64,000 nucleotides of DNA from Saprospiraceae bacterium (GCA_041392805.1 JAWKLJ010000001.1:3906001-3970000); one strand, 5' to 3'; numbered from the stretch's first letter, positions 52,373-62,292 are shown. Program-made: numbers and translations. The notes: generated by a model from the letters alone, not told the origin.

Positions 52373-54109
52373 ATGAGAACGCCTAGCTTATTCTCCTTAT
52401 GTGTCATTGGACTGATGGCCATACTGGTTGCTTGTGATGCGGCGAAGGAATCCAACCCATCCTTTAGTATCACGCTGCCTGCAACCTTAGGCGACACCAC
52501 TTTTGATGGTCGCTTATTACTCCTGCTATCCAACAAGGAGGAAAATGAGCCTCGTTTTCAGATTTCCGATGGATTAAATACGCAGCTAGTTTTTGGCCTA
52601 GATGTGGAGGGCTGGGCGCCAGGCCAAACCATTACGGTTGATGCAGCAGCATATGGCTACCCGATCCAGCAACTAAAAGATGTACCCACAGGAGAATATA
52701 CCGTTCAGGCTTTGCTACACAAGTACGAAACCTTTAAAAGAGGCGATGGGCATACCGTAAAAATGCCAATGGACCGAGGAGAAGGACAGCAATGGAACCT
52801 GGCCCCCGGAAATTTATATAGCACGCCCAAAAAAATAAGCTTTGATCCAGCTACTACCCAAGGCCTGGCCATTGAGTTGACAGAAGCAATCCCCGCTATC
52901 GAAGCCCCAGAAGACACCAAATACATCAAACACATCAAAATCAAAAGTAAACGCTTGAGTGATTTCTGGGGAAGAGATATGTATTTGGGGGCTCATGTTT
53001 TATTGCCGGAAGGCTGGGACGAACACCCTACTGTAAAATACCCGTTAGCGATCATGCACGGGCATTTTCCTGCTGATTTTGGCGGCTTTAGGACCACCCC
53101 TCCCGACACAACACAGCCCTGTGTCTATAGTGAGCGTTTTGACTTGGATTGCTACAACCGGATCGTACAACAAGAGGCTTATGACTTTTATAAAATGTGG
53201 ACAGGACCTGATTTTCCGCGAATGATTGCGATCGAAATCCAGCATGCCAATCCATTTTATGACGACTCCTACGCTGTTAATTCTGAGAACTTAGGCCCCT
53301 ATGGCGATGCTATTACTTACGAACTCATTCCATATATCGAAGCGCAGTTTCGTGGTATCGGAGAAGGCTGGGCTCGTTTTACTTATGGGGGCTCTACCGG
53401 CGGCTGGGAAGCCCTGGCCGTTCAGGTGTTTTACCCAGATGAATACAATGGCTGCTATGCCGCCTGCCCTGATCCAATCGATTTTAGGGCCTATACGTTG
53501 ATTAATTTATATGAGGATGACAATGCCTATTACCTAAAAAGTGACTTTAAAGAACGCTTGCGTCCTGGACATCGAAATGCCCTCGGGTTTGTAGATGCTA
53601 CGGTACTTGATATGAACCTAAAAGAACTCGCCTTGGGCACCAAAAGCCGCTCCGGCCAGCAGTTCGACATCTGGGAAGCAGTGTATAGCCCCGTTGGAGA
53701 GGATGGTTATCCCAAGCGAATTTGGGACAAACAAACGGGCGTAATTGATAAAGCAGTAGCCAATTATTGGAAAGAAAATTATGATTTGGCTTATATTCTC
53801 AAACGCGACTGGGCCACCCTAGGACCCAAAGTAAAAGGCAAAATCAAGATCTATTGTGGTGATATGGATAATTATTACCTCAACAATGCGGTCTATCTAA
53901 TGGAAGATTTTCTTGAATCCACTTCCGCGCCATATTATGATGGAGAGGTAGATTATGGCGATCGGGCTGAGCACTGTTGGAATGGAGACCATAGCCAACC
54001 CAACGCCATCTCGCGGCTGCGTTACCATCGCATGTTTATTCCCAAATGGACCAAGGAGGTGATGGCCAGGGCACCCCAGGGCGCCGACTTAAACAGCTGG
54101 AGATATTGA
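52373..54109 (+). CDS. Esterase-like alpha/beta-hydrolase lipoprotein
   Basis: Exported lipoprotein of 578 residues (signal MRTPSLFSLCVIGLMAILVAC). Residues 30-180 are a beta-rich N-terminal domain; from about 190 it is an alpha/beta hydrolase of the putative-esterase (esterase D) type. Nucleophile Ser341 in FTYGGSTGGWEAL fits G-x-S-x-G; the catalytic His is probably that in RAEHCWNGDHSQPN near 520-535, and an Asp follows the usual place in the sheet. The substrate is unknown, with ferri-siderophore or feruloyl esters as family possibilities. It lies between the palindromic element and the outer-membrane barrel gene (97 bases). Confidence 0.8.
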   Translation: MRTPSLFSLCVIGLMAILVACDAAKESNPSFSITLPATLGDTTFDGRLLLLLSNKEENEPRFQISDGLNTQLVFGLDVEGWAPGQTITVDAAAYGYPIQQLKDVPTGEYTVQALLHKYETFKRGDGHTVKMPMDRGEGQQWNLAPGNLYSTPKKISFDPATTQGLAIELTEAIPAIEAPEDTKYIKHIKIKSKRLSDFWGRDMYLGAHVLLPEGWDEHPTVKYPLAIMHGHFPADFGGFRTTPPDTTQPCVYSERFDLDCYNRIVQQEAYDFYKMWTGPDFPRMIAIEIQHANPFYDDSYAVNSENLGPYGDAITYELIPYIEAQFRGIGEGWARFTYGGSTGGWEALAVQVFYPDEYNGCYAACPDPIDFRAYTLINLYEDDNAYYLKSDFKERLRPGHRNALGFVDATVLDMNLKELALGTKSRSGQQFDIWEAVYSPVGEDGYPKRIWDKQTGVIDKAVANYWKENYDLAYILKRDWATLGPKVKGKIKIYCGDMDNYYLNNAVYLMEDFLESTSAPYYDGEVDYGDRAEHCWNGDHSQPNAISRLRYHRMFIPKWTKEVMARAPQGADLNSWRY

Positions 54110-54172
54110 CCCTATTAACCTAAATTAACCTAATATCAAGGCAAATTAACTGCTTTCCTATTGAGCAGGACA

Positions 54173-54180
54173 TACCTTTG
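54173..54180 (+). promoter_or_regulatory. Bacteroidota -7 promoter box
   Basis: TACCTTTG matches TAnnTTTG exactly, 27 bases upstream of the ATG at 54207. The -33 position has only a degenerate CTTTC about 19 bases further up. Confidence 0.5.
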
Positions 54181-54206
54181 TGTCCAAGTAAAATACTGAA
54201 AGTGAT

Positions 54207-56996
54207 ATGAAAAAAGTTATACTTGCCTTGTGTTTGATTCTCCCCTCCTTATCCGGGCTCATGGCTCAAACAGCTAAATGGAGTGTCAGTGGTACAGTCG
54301 TTGATAAATCTGCTCCCCTGGTAGGCGCTACGGTTACTTTATTGCATGCTGCCGACTCTGTGTTGGCAGGCTTTGCAACGACCGATACGGCTGGAAAATT
54401 TACGATCGGTCGTCTAAAAAAAGATAACTATCTGTTGAATATCAGTTACATCGGTTATGAAAAATATGCGCAAGCCATTGACCTAAATAAAGACCTGGTT
54501 CTGGATGAGATCAACCTGCAAGAAGAAAGCAAAACACTTGATGAAGTATTGGTAAAAGGAGGCCGAGTACCTGTGGTGATCAATGGCGATACCATCGAGT
54601 ACAATGCCGACGCGTTCAAAACCCAACCCAATGCGGTGGTGGAAGATTTGCTGAAGCGTTTGCCTGGCGTAGAAGTGGAACGAGATGGGACGATCCGTGC
54701 CCAAGGTGAGCAGGTCAACCAAGTATTGGTAGATGGTAAAGAATTTTTCGGGAATGATCCTAAGGTTGCTACCAAAAACCTGCCAGCGGATGCCATTGAT
54801 AAAGTACAAGTATATGATCGAAAATCTGACCGCGCCGAGTTTTCAGGAGTTGACGATGGGCAAAGACAAAAAACCATCAACCTTTCATTGAAAGAAGACA
54901 AAAAGAAAGGCGCATTTGGTCGGGTCACCGGAGGCGCCGGCACCGATGAGCGATATTACGGGAAAGCCAACATCAATCGGTTTTCACCAGAAAAACAATT
55001 CTCGATCATTGGCACCATCAATAATATCAATGAGCAAGGATTTTCAATGAATGATTATTTCAACTTCAGTGGCGGAATGCAGCGAATGATGTCTGGCGGC
55101 GGTGGCGGTATACGCATAGAACTTAATTCGGATGAGATGGCCATTCCCATTGACCAAGGGAATAAAGACGGTTTATTCACCACTTGGGCAGGGGGTGTCA
55201 ATTTCAATAATGAAATCAGTAAGCAATTAGAAATCAATGGCAGTTATTTTTTCAGTCAACTTAACCAGGACATCCGGAAAACCATTCGAAGCGAAAACTT
55301 TCTTAGTGACCGGACCCTAATTACCGATGAAAAAAGCCTGCAAAGCACCGAACGCGCCAGCCATCGACTCAACCTTAGCGTACAATACAAACCGGACTCC
55401 TTACAAGAAATTCGTTTTCGCACCGGACTTTCTTTTAACCAAACAGATTTTCAACAGAATAAAACGTCCTCAACCAGCCTTGGAGACGGCATTTTAGAGA
55501 ATACAGGCTTGAGCGACTACGCTTCCAAGGGGGATAATACCTTGTTAAACGGAAGCCTGATGTATCGCCGAAAACTTGGGCGACCTGGGCGTGTTTTTTC
55601 GCTCGGAATGGATCTTGGGGTAACAGATAAAAGAAGCGACGGAAGGGTGAATTCGCTCAATCAATTTGGACTTTCCCGACCAACGGAAGCAGTATTTGAT
55701 ACCCTCCACCAGGAAAACAACCAGGCCAACATAAGGCTAAGTTATGGTTTTAATGCCTCCTATACCGAACCCTTGGATAAAAACAAATTCCTGGAAGCCA
55801 ATTATTCTTTTTCTAACTACAACGAAGACATCGAGCGCATTGTGTATGACCTTTTTGGGCCAGCAATGGAGACGCAGTTTCGCAACGATCTATTAAGTTT
55901 CAACTATGATAATGCCTACATTTATCACCGAGGGGGCTTTAATTTTAGGTTGAACCGAAAAAAATTCAATTTCTCAACAGGCCTCAACTTGCAACAATCC
56001 CTGCTTAGAGGGGATTTGTCATCACAAGGTGTAATGATCAAACAGTCTTATCTTAACCTTGTCCCCAATTTGCGTTGGAACTACGATATATCATTAGCCA
56101 ACCACCTACGATTTGATTATGACGCTTTTGTAAGAGAACCCGACATTCAGCAATTGCAGCCGACAGTGGATAATACCGATCCATTGAATATTTACATAGG
56201 CAATCCCAATTTGCGCCCAGAATACTCCAATAACTTGCGATTAAGTTATACTTCTTACGATCAAATTACCCTGTCGAGCTTTTTTGCTTTTTTTAATGCC
56301 ACCTACACTAACCAAACGATTACCAATGCAGTCAGTTTTGACGATCGTTTGGTTAGAACAACGACACCTATAAATCTCAAAAACAACCAACGTTACCAGG
56401 CCAATTTTTCTTATAGTAGCCCTATTCGCCCTTTAAAAATGCGTATGAATATTGGTGCAGATTTAACCTATAACCAAGGATTCAATCTGGTAGGAAGTGA
56501 CCTCAACCGCACGCGCCAATATCGGGTAAGGCCTAATCTGCGACTGGAGAATCGGTTTAAAGAAAAGTTTGACTTAGCCGTTGGCGCCAAGGTAGGCTTT
56601 AACGAGACCAGGTATACCTTGAATAAAGAGTTCAACCAGTCTTTTGTCAATCAAACGTATTTCGCTGACCTCACCATTCCATTACCTGCCGGTTTCAACT
56701 TTAATAGTACCCTTGATTATGACCTTTACCGAGACCGGGGTGCTGGCTTTGACCAAGATATTCCACTATGGAATATTGCTTTGAAGAAATTCTTTATGGC
56801 AACGAAACAATTGGAGTTAAAATTCACTGTGTTTGATGCACTCAATCAAAATGTTGGCATTAATCGTATGGCTGAACAAAATTACTTAAGGGATGAACGT
56901 ATCGAATCAATTGGCAGGTATTTTATGCTTAGCCTGACCTACAACCTGAGTGCTTTTGGCGGCCAGGGAGGCATATTTATTGAACAGCATAGATAG
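54207..56996 (+). CDS. Outer-membrane beta-barrel protein with carboxypeptidase-like N-terminal domain
   Basis: Outer-membrane protein of 929 residues with a signal peptide (about 1-20, GLMAQTA). Residues 25-115 form the carboxypeptidase-regulatory-like beta sandwich (SGTVVDKSAPLVGATVTLLH). About 120-220 is a plug-like domain (VINGDTIEYNADAFKT, QVNQVLVDGKEFFGNDP) and the rest a large beta-barrel (OMP_b-brl_3 type), ending in LSLTYNLSAFGG. This pattern belongs to the TonB-receptor-like family of Bacteroidota without a SusD partner. A glycine-rich stretch (MMSGGGGGI) lies in a loop. A preceding promoter box at 54173 suggests its own transcript. The ligand is unknown. Confidence 0.88.
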   Translation: MKKVILALCLILPSLSGLMAQTAKWSVSGTVVDKSAPLVGATVTLLHAADSVLAGFATTDTAGKFTIGRLKKDNYLLNISYIGYEKYAQAIDLNKDLVLDEINLQEESKTLDEVLVKGGRVPVVINGDTIEYNADAFKTQPNAVVEDLLKRLPGVEVERDGTIRAQGEQVNQVLVDGKEFFGNDPKVATKNLPADAIDKVQVYDRKSDRAEFSGVDDGQRQKTINLSLKEDKKKGAFGRVTGGAGTDERYYGKANINRFSPEKQFSIIGTINNINEQGFSMNDYFNFSGGMQRMMSGGGGGIRIELNSDEMAIPIDQGNKDGLFTTWAGGVNFNNEISKQLEINGSYFFSQLNQDIRKTIRSENFLSDRTLITDEKSLQSTERASHRLNLSVQYKPDSLQEIRFRTGLSFNQTDFQQNKTSSTSLGDGILENTGLSDYASKGDNTLLNGSLMYRRKLGRPGRVFSLGMDLGVTDKRSDGRVNSLNQFGLSRPTEAVFDTLHQENNQANIRLSYGFNASYTEPLDKNKFLEANYSFSNYNEDIERIVYDLFGPAMETQFRNDLLSFNYDNAYIYHRGGFNFRLNRKKFNFSTGLNLQQSLLRGDLSSQGVMIKQSYLNLVPNLRWNYDISLANHLRFDYDAFVREPDIQQLQPTVDNTDPLNIYIGNPNLRPEYSNNLRLSYTSYDQITLSSFFAFFNATYTNQTITNAVSFDDRLVRTTTPINLKNNQRYQANFSYSSPIRPLKMRMNIGADLTYNQGFNLVGSDLNRTRQYRVRPNLRLENRFKEKFDLAVGAKVGFNETRYTLNKEFNQSFVNQTYFADLTIPLPAGFNFNSTLDYDLYRDRGAGFDQDIPLWNIALKKFFMATKQLELKFTVFDALNQNVGINRMAEQNYLRDERIESIGRYFMLSLTYNLSAFGGQGGIFIEQHR

Positions 56997-57070
56997 AGGG
57001 AGCGGACACAGCCATTAATTAGATACTAAAAACAGTCTAAATCTGACTTTAGGCTGTGTAGATAAATTAT

Positions 57071-57078
57071 TATATTTG
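57071..57078 (+). promoter_or_regulatory. Bacteroidota -7 promoter box upstream of the small lipoprotein
   Basis: TATATTTG matches TAnnTTTG exactly, about 150 bases before the ATG at 57230. The long leader holds two overlapping hairpin possibilities (57085-57118 and 57145-57180). Confidence 0.4.
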
Positions 57079-57229
57079 ACATTAGATCGTTGTTGGAATG
57101 AAACTAGCAATGATCTATTAATGAGTAATTAATTGTGAGAGGGAGGCTTGAATCATCAGGCCTTCTTTTTGATGATGGACCCTGTTCCCGAAAAGCTGTA
57201 GGTAATTTTTTATCTTGCTCTCCAAAACC

Positions 57230-57670
57230 ATGAAGTATTTATTTTTCTTACCGATAATAAGTTTGTTTTCCTTCCTGATTTTTAATGCCTGCAAACCTTC
57301 CAAAAACAGTACGGACCAAATGGTGCAAACAGCACCATGGAATGGGCGTTGGCAATGGGAAGCAACGCATTATGTGCGTAGGGGCGGAGAAACACACGTC
57401 ACCCCTGGGGATGCAGGAATCGAAATGGCCATTGAGCTGTTGCCAAATGGCGAACTCAAGGTTTATCACAATCACATCCTGAAAAAAACATACCCTTATC
57501 AGGTCAATAAAATAGAAGAGGAATGGTGGCTGACCATCACCTATGACAAAGGCGAACTCAATCCAACTGTCGAATCTGGCATCTTGCGCTGTACTTCCAA
57601 TACCTTGGAAATCATTGGAGGATATAATGATGCCGGCGGCAATCAAACGTATAAACGCGTTAAGGATTAG
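57230..57670 (+). CDS. Small lipocalin-like lipoprotein
   Basis: Exported lipoprotein of 146 residues from the ATG at 57230 (MKYLFFLPIISLFSFLIFNAC); the frame reaches a TTG at 57215, but the ATG gives the signal. The mature part (about 120 residues) begins with WNGRWQWEATHYVRRGG and has a chain of short beta strands and a conserved Gly pattern, so a small lipocalin-like barrel is likely. Function unknown. It ends 4 bases before the stop of the PhoD gene on the other strand. Confidence 0.7.
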   Translation: MKYLFFLPIISLFSFLIFNACKPSKNSTDQMVQTAPWNGRWQWEATHYVRRGGETHVTPGDAGIEMAIELLPNGELKVYHNHILKKTYPYQVNKIEEEWWLTITYDKGELNPTVESGILRCTSNTLEIIGGYNDAGGNQTYKRVKD

Positions 57671-57674
57671 CCCA

Positions 57675-59738
57675 TTACTGCTTCATTACCGTGGCGCTAT
57701 ACAACTGACCATTCACGCGGATTTGATAAAAATAGATACCTTTTGCTAGTCCGCTTGCATCCACTTTTAAGGAATAAATGCCTTGTGGGATCAACTGATC
57801 CTGAATTTGCCGTATGTTTTTTCCTGAGGCATCGATCAAGTTGATTTGTACCCTCGCTTTTTCCGACAGTCCGTAATGCAGATAACTCTCCTCCGAAAGA
57901 GGATTGGGATAAATGCCCAATAGCGCAAAAACCTTGGCCTCGGTTGGGTCGCTCAAGGTATTGACTAGCCCTGGAGGATTATTTGGTGCAGGGATGTCTT
58001 GCTGAGCTTTAGGGGGGCTTTCGCTTTCCGCTTTTTGCAAGTGACTTTCGCCTTCCTTGGTATACCAGGCTTGGCTGAAACTTTCGCTAGCAGTAGGGTT
58101 TAGGATATCGGAATAGTACCAGTTGGCCTGGCCGTGGGTTGTTTGCACATCAAGGATAAAGTACCCGTGCTTAATGAGGTCGGCATATTTCATGTGGGGG
58201 TTGGGATTGCCGAGGTTTAGATTTGCGCTTGGTTGGATATCTCTGTTGATTTGCGATTGAAGAATAGTGGCGATGGTCAGATTTGAATTTTCATCAAAGT
58301 TGGCGGAGGTAATGCTGGGGGTCGCAAATTCCACTGCTACAGCTCCTGCCCCTGTTTCTTTAACATAATTAGCATTTGGCGTAAAAAATGGAACCGTCCC
58401 AAGGCCAGGAACAACTTGTAAGGAGACATCAATAGGGTGATCTGCCACATCAAAGGCAAACGTGGAATGAAAATCCCCTGTTAAAATAATGGTATTTGTG
58501 ATCTGATTGTCTTTGATATACTTAATAATTTGGGACCGCTCAGCCGGATAACCATCCCAAATATCAAGAAAAAAGCTTTCCAAATCGTAATATCCCCCTA
58601 GTGTTGTATCCGCCAGTGCCGTCCAACCAATATTAAGCTCAGAAAAAATAACTTGTTGACCGATGACTTTCCACTTAGCCGTTGAATTCGAAAGTTGTTG
58701 GAGGAGCCACTGTTTTTGCTCATTGCCAAGAATAGTCCGGTTTTCATCATTGATCTCATCACCGGTAACGTCATTTAATTGCTTCTCTCTGCCTTCCAGC
58801 CGGGTGTCGAGGAGGATTAGGTCCATTAAGTTTCCGTATTTGATACTTCTATATACCCGTCGGGTTTCATTGTCACGTATCGGCATCCATTCAAAATAGG
58901 CTTGTTTGCCTGCTGCCTTTCGATCTTCCCAAGTCCCCTCTACTCCTTCGGTATGGTTTTGAGCCCCATCCATATAAGCATCATTGGCTGTTTCATGATC
59001 ATCCCAAACCGTAATAAAGGCTGTTTGTTGATGAGCGCGAATCAGGTTGGTATCGAGTCGGTAGGTCGAATAACGGGTCCTATATTCTTCTAGTGAAACG
59101 ATTTCCGCAGTAGGTTCTAAAGCTCTTTCGGTGAAAAGTCCAGCATTGCCATAAGAACCATCCGCATATTCATAGATATAATCGCCGAGGTGGATGATCG
59201 CATCCAGGTCGTTGCGTTTTGCCAAGTGGCGATAAGTATTGAAATATCCGGCCTGGTAATTACTACAGGACACAACGCCAAACTTGAGGTGATCGACGTC
59301 ATGGCTTCCGGGGCTGGTTTTGGTTCTTCCCGTTAGCGAGTGTTTGCCGTTATAGGAAAAGCCATAATAGTATACCTGCCCTGCTTGGAGTCCTGTGACA
59401 TCCACTTTTACGGTAAAATCTTTAGAGGCATCGGTGTGAGCAAGGCCCGATTGTACTACATTTTCCAGGGCGGGGTCTGTCGCCATTTGCCAACTAAGTT
59501 CTACTGAGGTTATTTCCATCTCTTCTGGTGTTACTCGGGTCCAAATGATCACCCGGTCTTCTAAGGGGTCGCCCGAGGCTACCCCGTGGAAAAAGGGCGC
59601 CCAATCTGGATTAAAAGCAGGCGGATTGCGAAAATCCAGCTGGCGATTGTGATCAATGAGTTGATCATTTGCTTGGCCAAAGAGTAAGGCAGGCAAGGTA
59701 AACAGTAGCAGAAAAGCGTAAGATAATATGTTTTTCAT
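57675..59738 (-). CDS. PhoD-like alkaline phosphatase with T9SS C-terminal domain
   Basis: Secreted metallophosphatase of 687 residues. Signal peptide about 1-21 (PALLFGQ). N-terminal beta sandwich (FFHGVASGDPLEDRVIIWTR), then the PhoD metallophosphatase core: GVVSCSNYQAG, IIHLGDYIYEY, VWDDHETANDAY and ILTGDFHST provide the metal ligands. The last 80 residues are a type IX secretion tail (GIYPNPLSEES, then GIYFYQIRVNG), so it is exported to the cell surface or medium. Such enzymes release phosphate from phosphodiesters or phosphomonoesters. It is divergent from the next gene. Confidence 0.92.
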   Translation of the reverse strand: MKNILSYAFLLLFTLPALLFGQANDQLIDHNRQLDFRNPPAFNPDWAPFFHGVASGDPLEDRVIIWTRVTPEEMEITSVELSWQMATDPALENVVQSGLAHTDASKDFTVKVDVTGLQAGQVYYYGFSYNGKHSLTGRTKTSPGSHDVDHLKFGVVSCSNYQAGYFNTYRHLAKRNDLDAIIHLGDYIYEYADGSYGNAGLFTERALEPTAEIVSLEEYRTRYSTYRLDTNLIRAHQQTAFITVWDDHETANDAYMDGAQNHTEGVEGTWEDRKAAGKQAYFEWMPIRDNETRRVYRSIKYGNLMDLILLDTRLEGREKQLNDVTGDEINDENRTILGNEQKQWLLQQLSNSTAKWKVIGQQVIFSELNIGWTALADTTLGGYYDLESFFLDIWDGYPAERSQIIKYIKDNQITNTIILTGDFHSTFAFDVADHPIDVSLQVVPGLGTVPFFTPNANYVKETGAGAVAVEFATPSITSANFDENSNLTIATILQSQINRDIQPSANLNLGNPNPHMKYADLIKHGYFILDVQTTHGQANWYYSDILNPTASESFSQAWYTKEGESHLQKAESESPPKAQQDIPAPNNPPGLVNTLSDPTEAKVFALLGIYPNPLSEESYLHYGLSEKARVQINLIDASGKNIRQIQDQLIPQGIYSLKVDASGLAKGIYFYQIRVNGQLYSATVMKQ

Positions 59739-59776
59739 AGCAGTGAATGGTCAGGTAACTATATTTTATTACAGCA

Positions 59777-59784
59777 TCAAAGTA
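59777..59784 (-). promoter_or_regulatory. Possible -7 box of the PhoD gene
   Basis: On the minus strand TACTTTGA is close to TAnnTTTG and lies 39 bases before the start codon. Confidence 0.3.
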
Positions 59785-59843
59785 ACACTTTCTTATCTAA
59801 TCCAGTATTAAATAAGTGGTAAACAATTGGTGTACAAATGAAT

Positions 59844-59851
59844 TATATTTG
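59844..59851 (+). promoter_or_regulatory. Bacteroidota -7 promoter box
   Basis: TATATTTG matches TAnnTTTG exactly, 61 bases upstream of the ATG at 59912; a TTG lies 14 bases further up, closer than usual. Confidence 0.45.
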
Positions 59852-59911
59852 TAAACTAGTCTATTTTACCACCATTTTTTTAAGAACAACATTCCACTAA
59901 AAAAAAAATTC

Positions 59912-60586
59912 ATGAAAAGAGTTGTACAATTTGCTATGGTGTTTTTATGCATGGCACCTTCTTGTTTAAGCGCTCAACTTACCCTTAGCCCTAATCCTGT
60001 CATTATTGCGAATGTAGACATCACTGCCGGTGAAGTGATTGCCGAAAGCAAAATCAAAAATGGGTTCGACATAGCCAAAGATTTCGTTTGGACCCGAAAG
60101 GTGACGATGCTTAGCGAGGGATGGACCACAGCGGTTTGTGATAAAAATACTTGTTACCTTACCACCACCGAAACCGCTGAATTCAATTTAGCAGCGGGAG
60201 AAGAAAACACAATGAACGTTTATATTTATCCAGAAAACAAGGAAGGAATGGCCATCGTGGAAGTGACCGTAACTGATAAAAGCGATGAAACGATTACGGC
60301 AACGGGAACTTATTATTTTAATGCACAACCTAGTCATGCCACTACCTTGAATATACCGAGGGTGAATGTTTATCCAAACCCTTCAACAGGCATATTTAAG
60401 GTGGCTAATGTCGCTGCTTTGGATCGAATTGAAGTTTTCTCCCTTACCGGTCAAATGATCAGCCAATTTGAAGCAGTAGAAAACACCGTTTATAATATCG
60501 AAAACTTACCCAAAGGAGCCTACGTGCTGCGAATGGTAGACCATGCGCAACAAACAGTTGGTACGAGCTTGTTACAAAGGTTGTGA
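59912..60586 (+). CDS. Secreted T9SS cargo protein of unknown function
   Basis: Protein of 224 residues with a signal peptide (about 1-21, CLSAQ). Residues 22-140 form one Ig-like, beta-rich domain with a Cys pair (TAVCDKNTCYLTT), which may be a disulphide loop. The last 75 residues are a type IX secretion tail (VNVYPNPSTGIFKV, then LPKGAYVLRM). It has no known catalytic motif and may be a structural or adhesive surface protein. Its stop is 5 bases before the stop of rnhB on the other strand. Confidence 0.78.
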   Translation: MKRVVQFAMVFLCMAPSCLSAQLTLSPNPVIIANVDITAGEVIAESKIKNGFDIAKDFVWTRKVTMLSEGWTTAVCDKNTCYLTTTETAEFNLAAGEENTMNVYIYPENKEGMAIVEVTVTDKSDETITATGTYYFNAQPSHATTLNIPRVNVYPNPSTGIFKVANVAALDRIEVFSLTGQMISQFEAVENTVYNIENLPKGAYVLRMVDHAQQTVGTSLLQRL

Positions 60587-60591
60587 GTTGA

Positions 60592-61194
60592 CTAAAACAA
60601 CCGCCCCTGGATGGCTTCGGGCAATAGCTTAAAAGAGCGTCGATGATGAATACAAGCCCCATGTTGCTGGATGGCGGCCCGATGATCCTTGGTTGGATAG
60701 CCCTTGTTTTGGGGCCAGTTATAGTGAGGGAAATCCTTGGCAATTTGCTGCATGTAAGCATCGCGATAGGTTTTAGCCAAGATGGAGGCTGCTGCAATAG
60801 CAAGGTATTTACCATCCCCTTTTATGATGCAATGAAACGGAATATCCAAATAGGGGATGAAGCGGTTGCCATCTATCAACAATTGTTCAGGTGGGGAAGG
60901 GAGCTGGGCAATGGCCCTGTGCATGGCGAGAAAAGAAGCCTGGAGGATATTTATATTGTCAATTTCGGATGGATCCACCTGTGCGACGGCCCAACTGAGG
61001 GCCTCCGCCTCTACAATGACCCTGGCTTCCTCTCTTTTGCGTTCCGACAGTTGTTTTGAGTCATTGAGCAATGGATGTTTGAAATCTTTAGGAAGAATAA
61101 CCGCTGCCGCAAAGACAGGGCCGGCCAGGCACCCTCGCCCAGCTTCATCGCAACCCGCTTCTATCAACGTATCATCAAAAAAAGACTTTAACAT
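60592..61194 (-). CDS. rnhB: Ribonuclease HII
   Basis: Endonuclease that removes ribonucleotides and RNA from RNA/DNA hybrids. Start chosen at 61194 (MLKSFFDDTLIEAGCDEAGRG), giving 200 residues; the frame continues to 61254, but the first 20 residues there are not conserved-looking. Asp16 and Glu17 in GCDEAGRGCLAGP are the first two active-site residues, NDSKQLSERKREE follows, and the later Asp in LLIDGNRF and the basic end KTYRDAYMQ complete the family pattern. It runs tail to tail with the T9SS cargo gene. Confidence 0.93.
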   Translation of the reverse strand: MLKSFFDDTLIEAGCDEAGRGCLAGPVFAAAVILPKDFKHPLLNDSKQLSERKREEARVIVEAEALSWAVAQVDPSEIDNINILQASFLAMHRAIAQLPSPPEQLLIDGNRFIPYLDIPFHCIIKGDGKYLAIAAASILAKTYRDAYMQQIAKDFPHYNWPQNKGYPTKDHRAAIQQHGACIHHRRSFKLLPEAIQGRLF

Positions 61195-61315
61195 AGTAAA
61201 ATTGCTCAAATTAGTGATAAAATAACCTGCCTGTCGAGTGAAAGATGCAACCATATGGATAGCAATCTGTTGTTTTTTTATATGGTTTTATAAATCAAGC
61301 GATAAACATTCCATT

Positions 61316-61667
61316 ATGCCTAAGTTGTCTCATTTCGCCTCCATTCTAGCGGTAAATGATAGGAAGGAAAGTATACAATTTTATTTAGAAAAACTAGACT
61401 TTTCGTTACACTTTAAATGGGCGAACCTATTAACTATGCCGTTTTAAAAAGAGAGGGTATTACGATTAACCTATCCTTGAGAGAAGGCGTTTACCCGAAA
61501 ACAATGGCATCTGCGTCTTTTGTGAGCAGGTTGAGACTATCTTTTTAGAATTTAAACAGAGAGGCGTTAATATGCTAGAACCGCTGAACAAAACGGATTA
61601 CCAAATGAAAGCGTTTGTTATTACCGACAATTCAGGTTATAAAATCGCTTTCGGAGAAGATAAGTAA
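61316..61667 (+). pseudogene. Frameshifted VOC (glyoxalase-like) gene
   Basis: Three frames in succession give one plausible 117-residue VOC protein: MPKLSHFASILAVNDRKESI to LHFKW in the first, GEPINYAVLKREGITINLSL in a second, and CEQVETIFLEFKQRGVNMLE to KIAFGEDK in a third. The order and total length match a glyoxalase/bleomycin-resistance-type fold, so at least two frameshifts have disrupted the gene. No intact copy is nearby. Confidence 0.7.
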
Positions 61668-61797
61668 GGTATTCAAGATCCCTCGCTTATCATTTAGGCT
61701 AAAGTTTATACCGGATCAAATTTTTATATAGACCTATCGTTTTACACCAAAAAGACCTAAATTTGGTCATTTGCTTTAGAAAACTTCTTTTTTATAA

Positions 61798-62193
61798 ATG
61801 CTAAAATCTGCTCTCATGAAAGATCCGATTTATCAACAGGCACGCAAGCGGGTTCAGGAGAAGAAAGGGTTCTATACCCACCTCACGGTATATATTTCGG
61901 TTGGCGCTTTTTTTCTCGCTATGAATATTCTTACCATGGACCCTGGGGAATCTGATAAATGGTGGTTCTTTTTTCCTTTATTACCTTGGGGAGTCGGCTT
62001 GTTGATACACTACTTTTCTGTCTTCGGTTTGCCAGGAACTGATATTTTGACGCAAAAGTGGGAAGAACAAGAAATGGAAAAGGAATTGCAGCGTCTTAGA
62101 AAAAACGAAGTGGAAACGCCGGAAGAAAAATTAGATTTGAAGGAAGTTCAAAAAATAAAGCGTGAGGATTGGAGTGAGGAAGATCTGGTCTAA
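61798..62193 (+). CDS. 2TM domain-containing protein
   Basis: Small protein of 131 residues (126 from a second ATG at 61816, MKDPIYQQARKRV). The 2TM domain is clear: YQQARKRVQEKKGFYTHLTV, then two hydrophobic helices (about 27-46 and 54-73) separated by a short acidic loop. The C-terminal 45 residues are strongly charged (EEQEMEKELQRLRK) and probably form a helix in the cytoplasm. The role is unknown; in Bacteroidota the domain occurs alone or with LytTR sensor kinases, and no such partner is next to it here. Confidence 0.85.
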   Translation: MLKSALMKDPIYQQARKRVQEKKGFYTHLTVYISVGAFFLAMNILTMDPGESDKWWFFFPLLPWGVGLLIHYFSVFGLPGTDILTQKWEEQEMEKELQRLRKNEVETPEEKLDLKEVQKIKREDWSEEDLV

Positions 62194-62292
62194 GCATGAA
62201 AGCATAACTTATTGATCTCCTTTTTCCCTGAGAAATGGGGGCTTGTAAAAAGTATTTTGCGGCAATTTTTATTTTGCGTTTAATTAGTGTAC

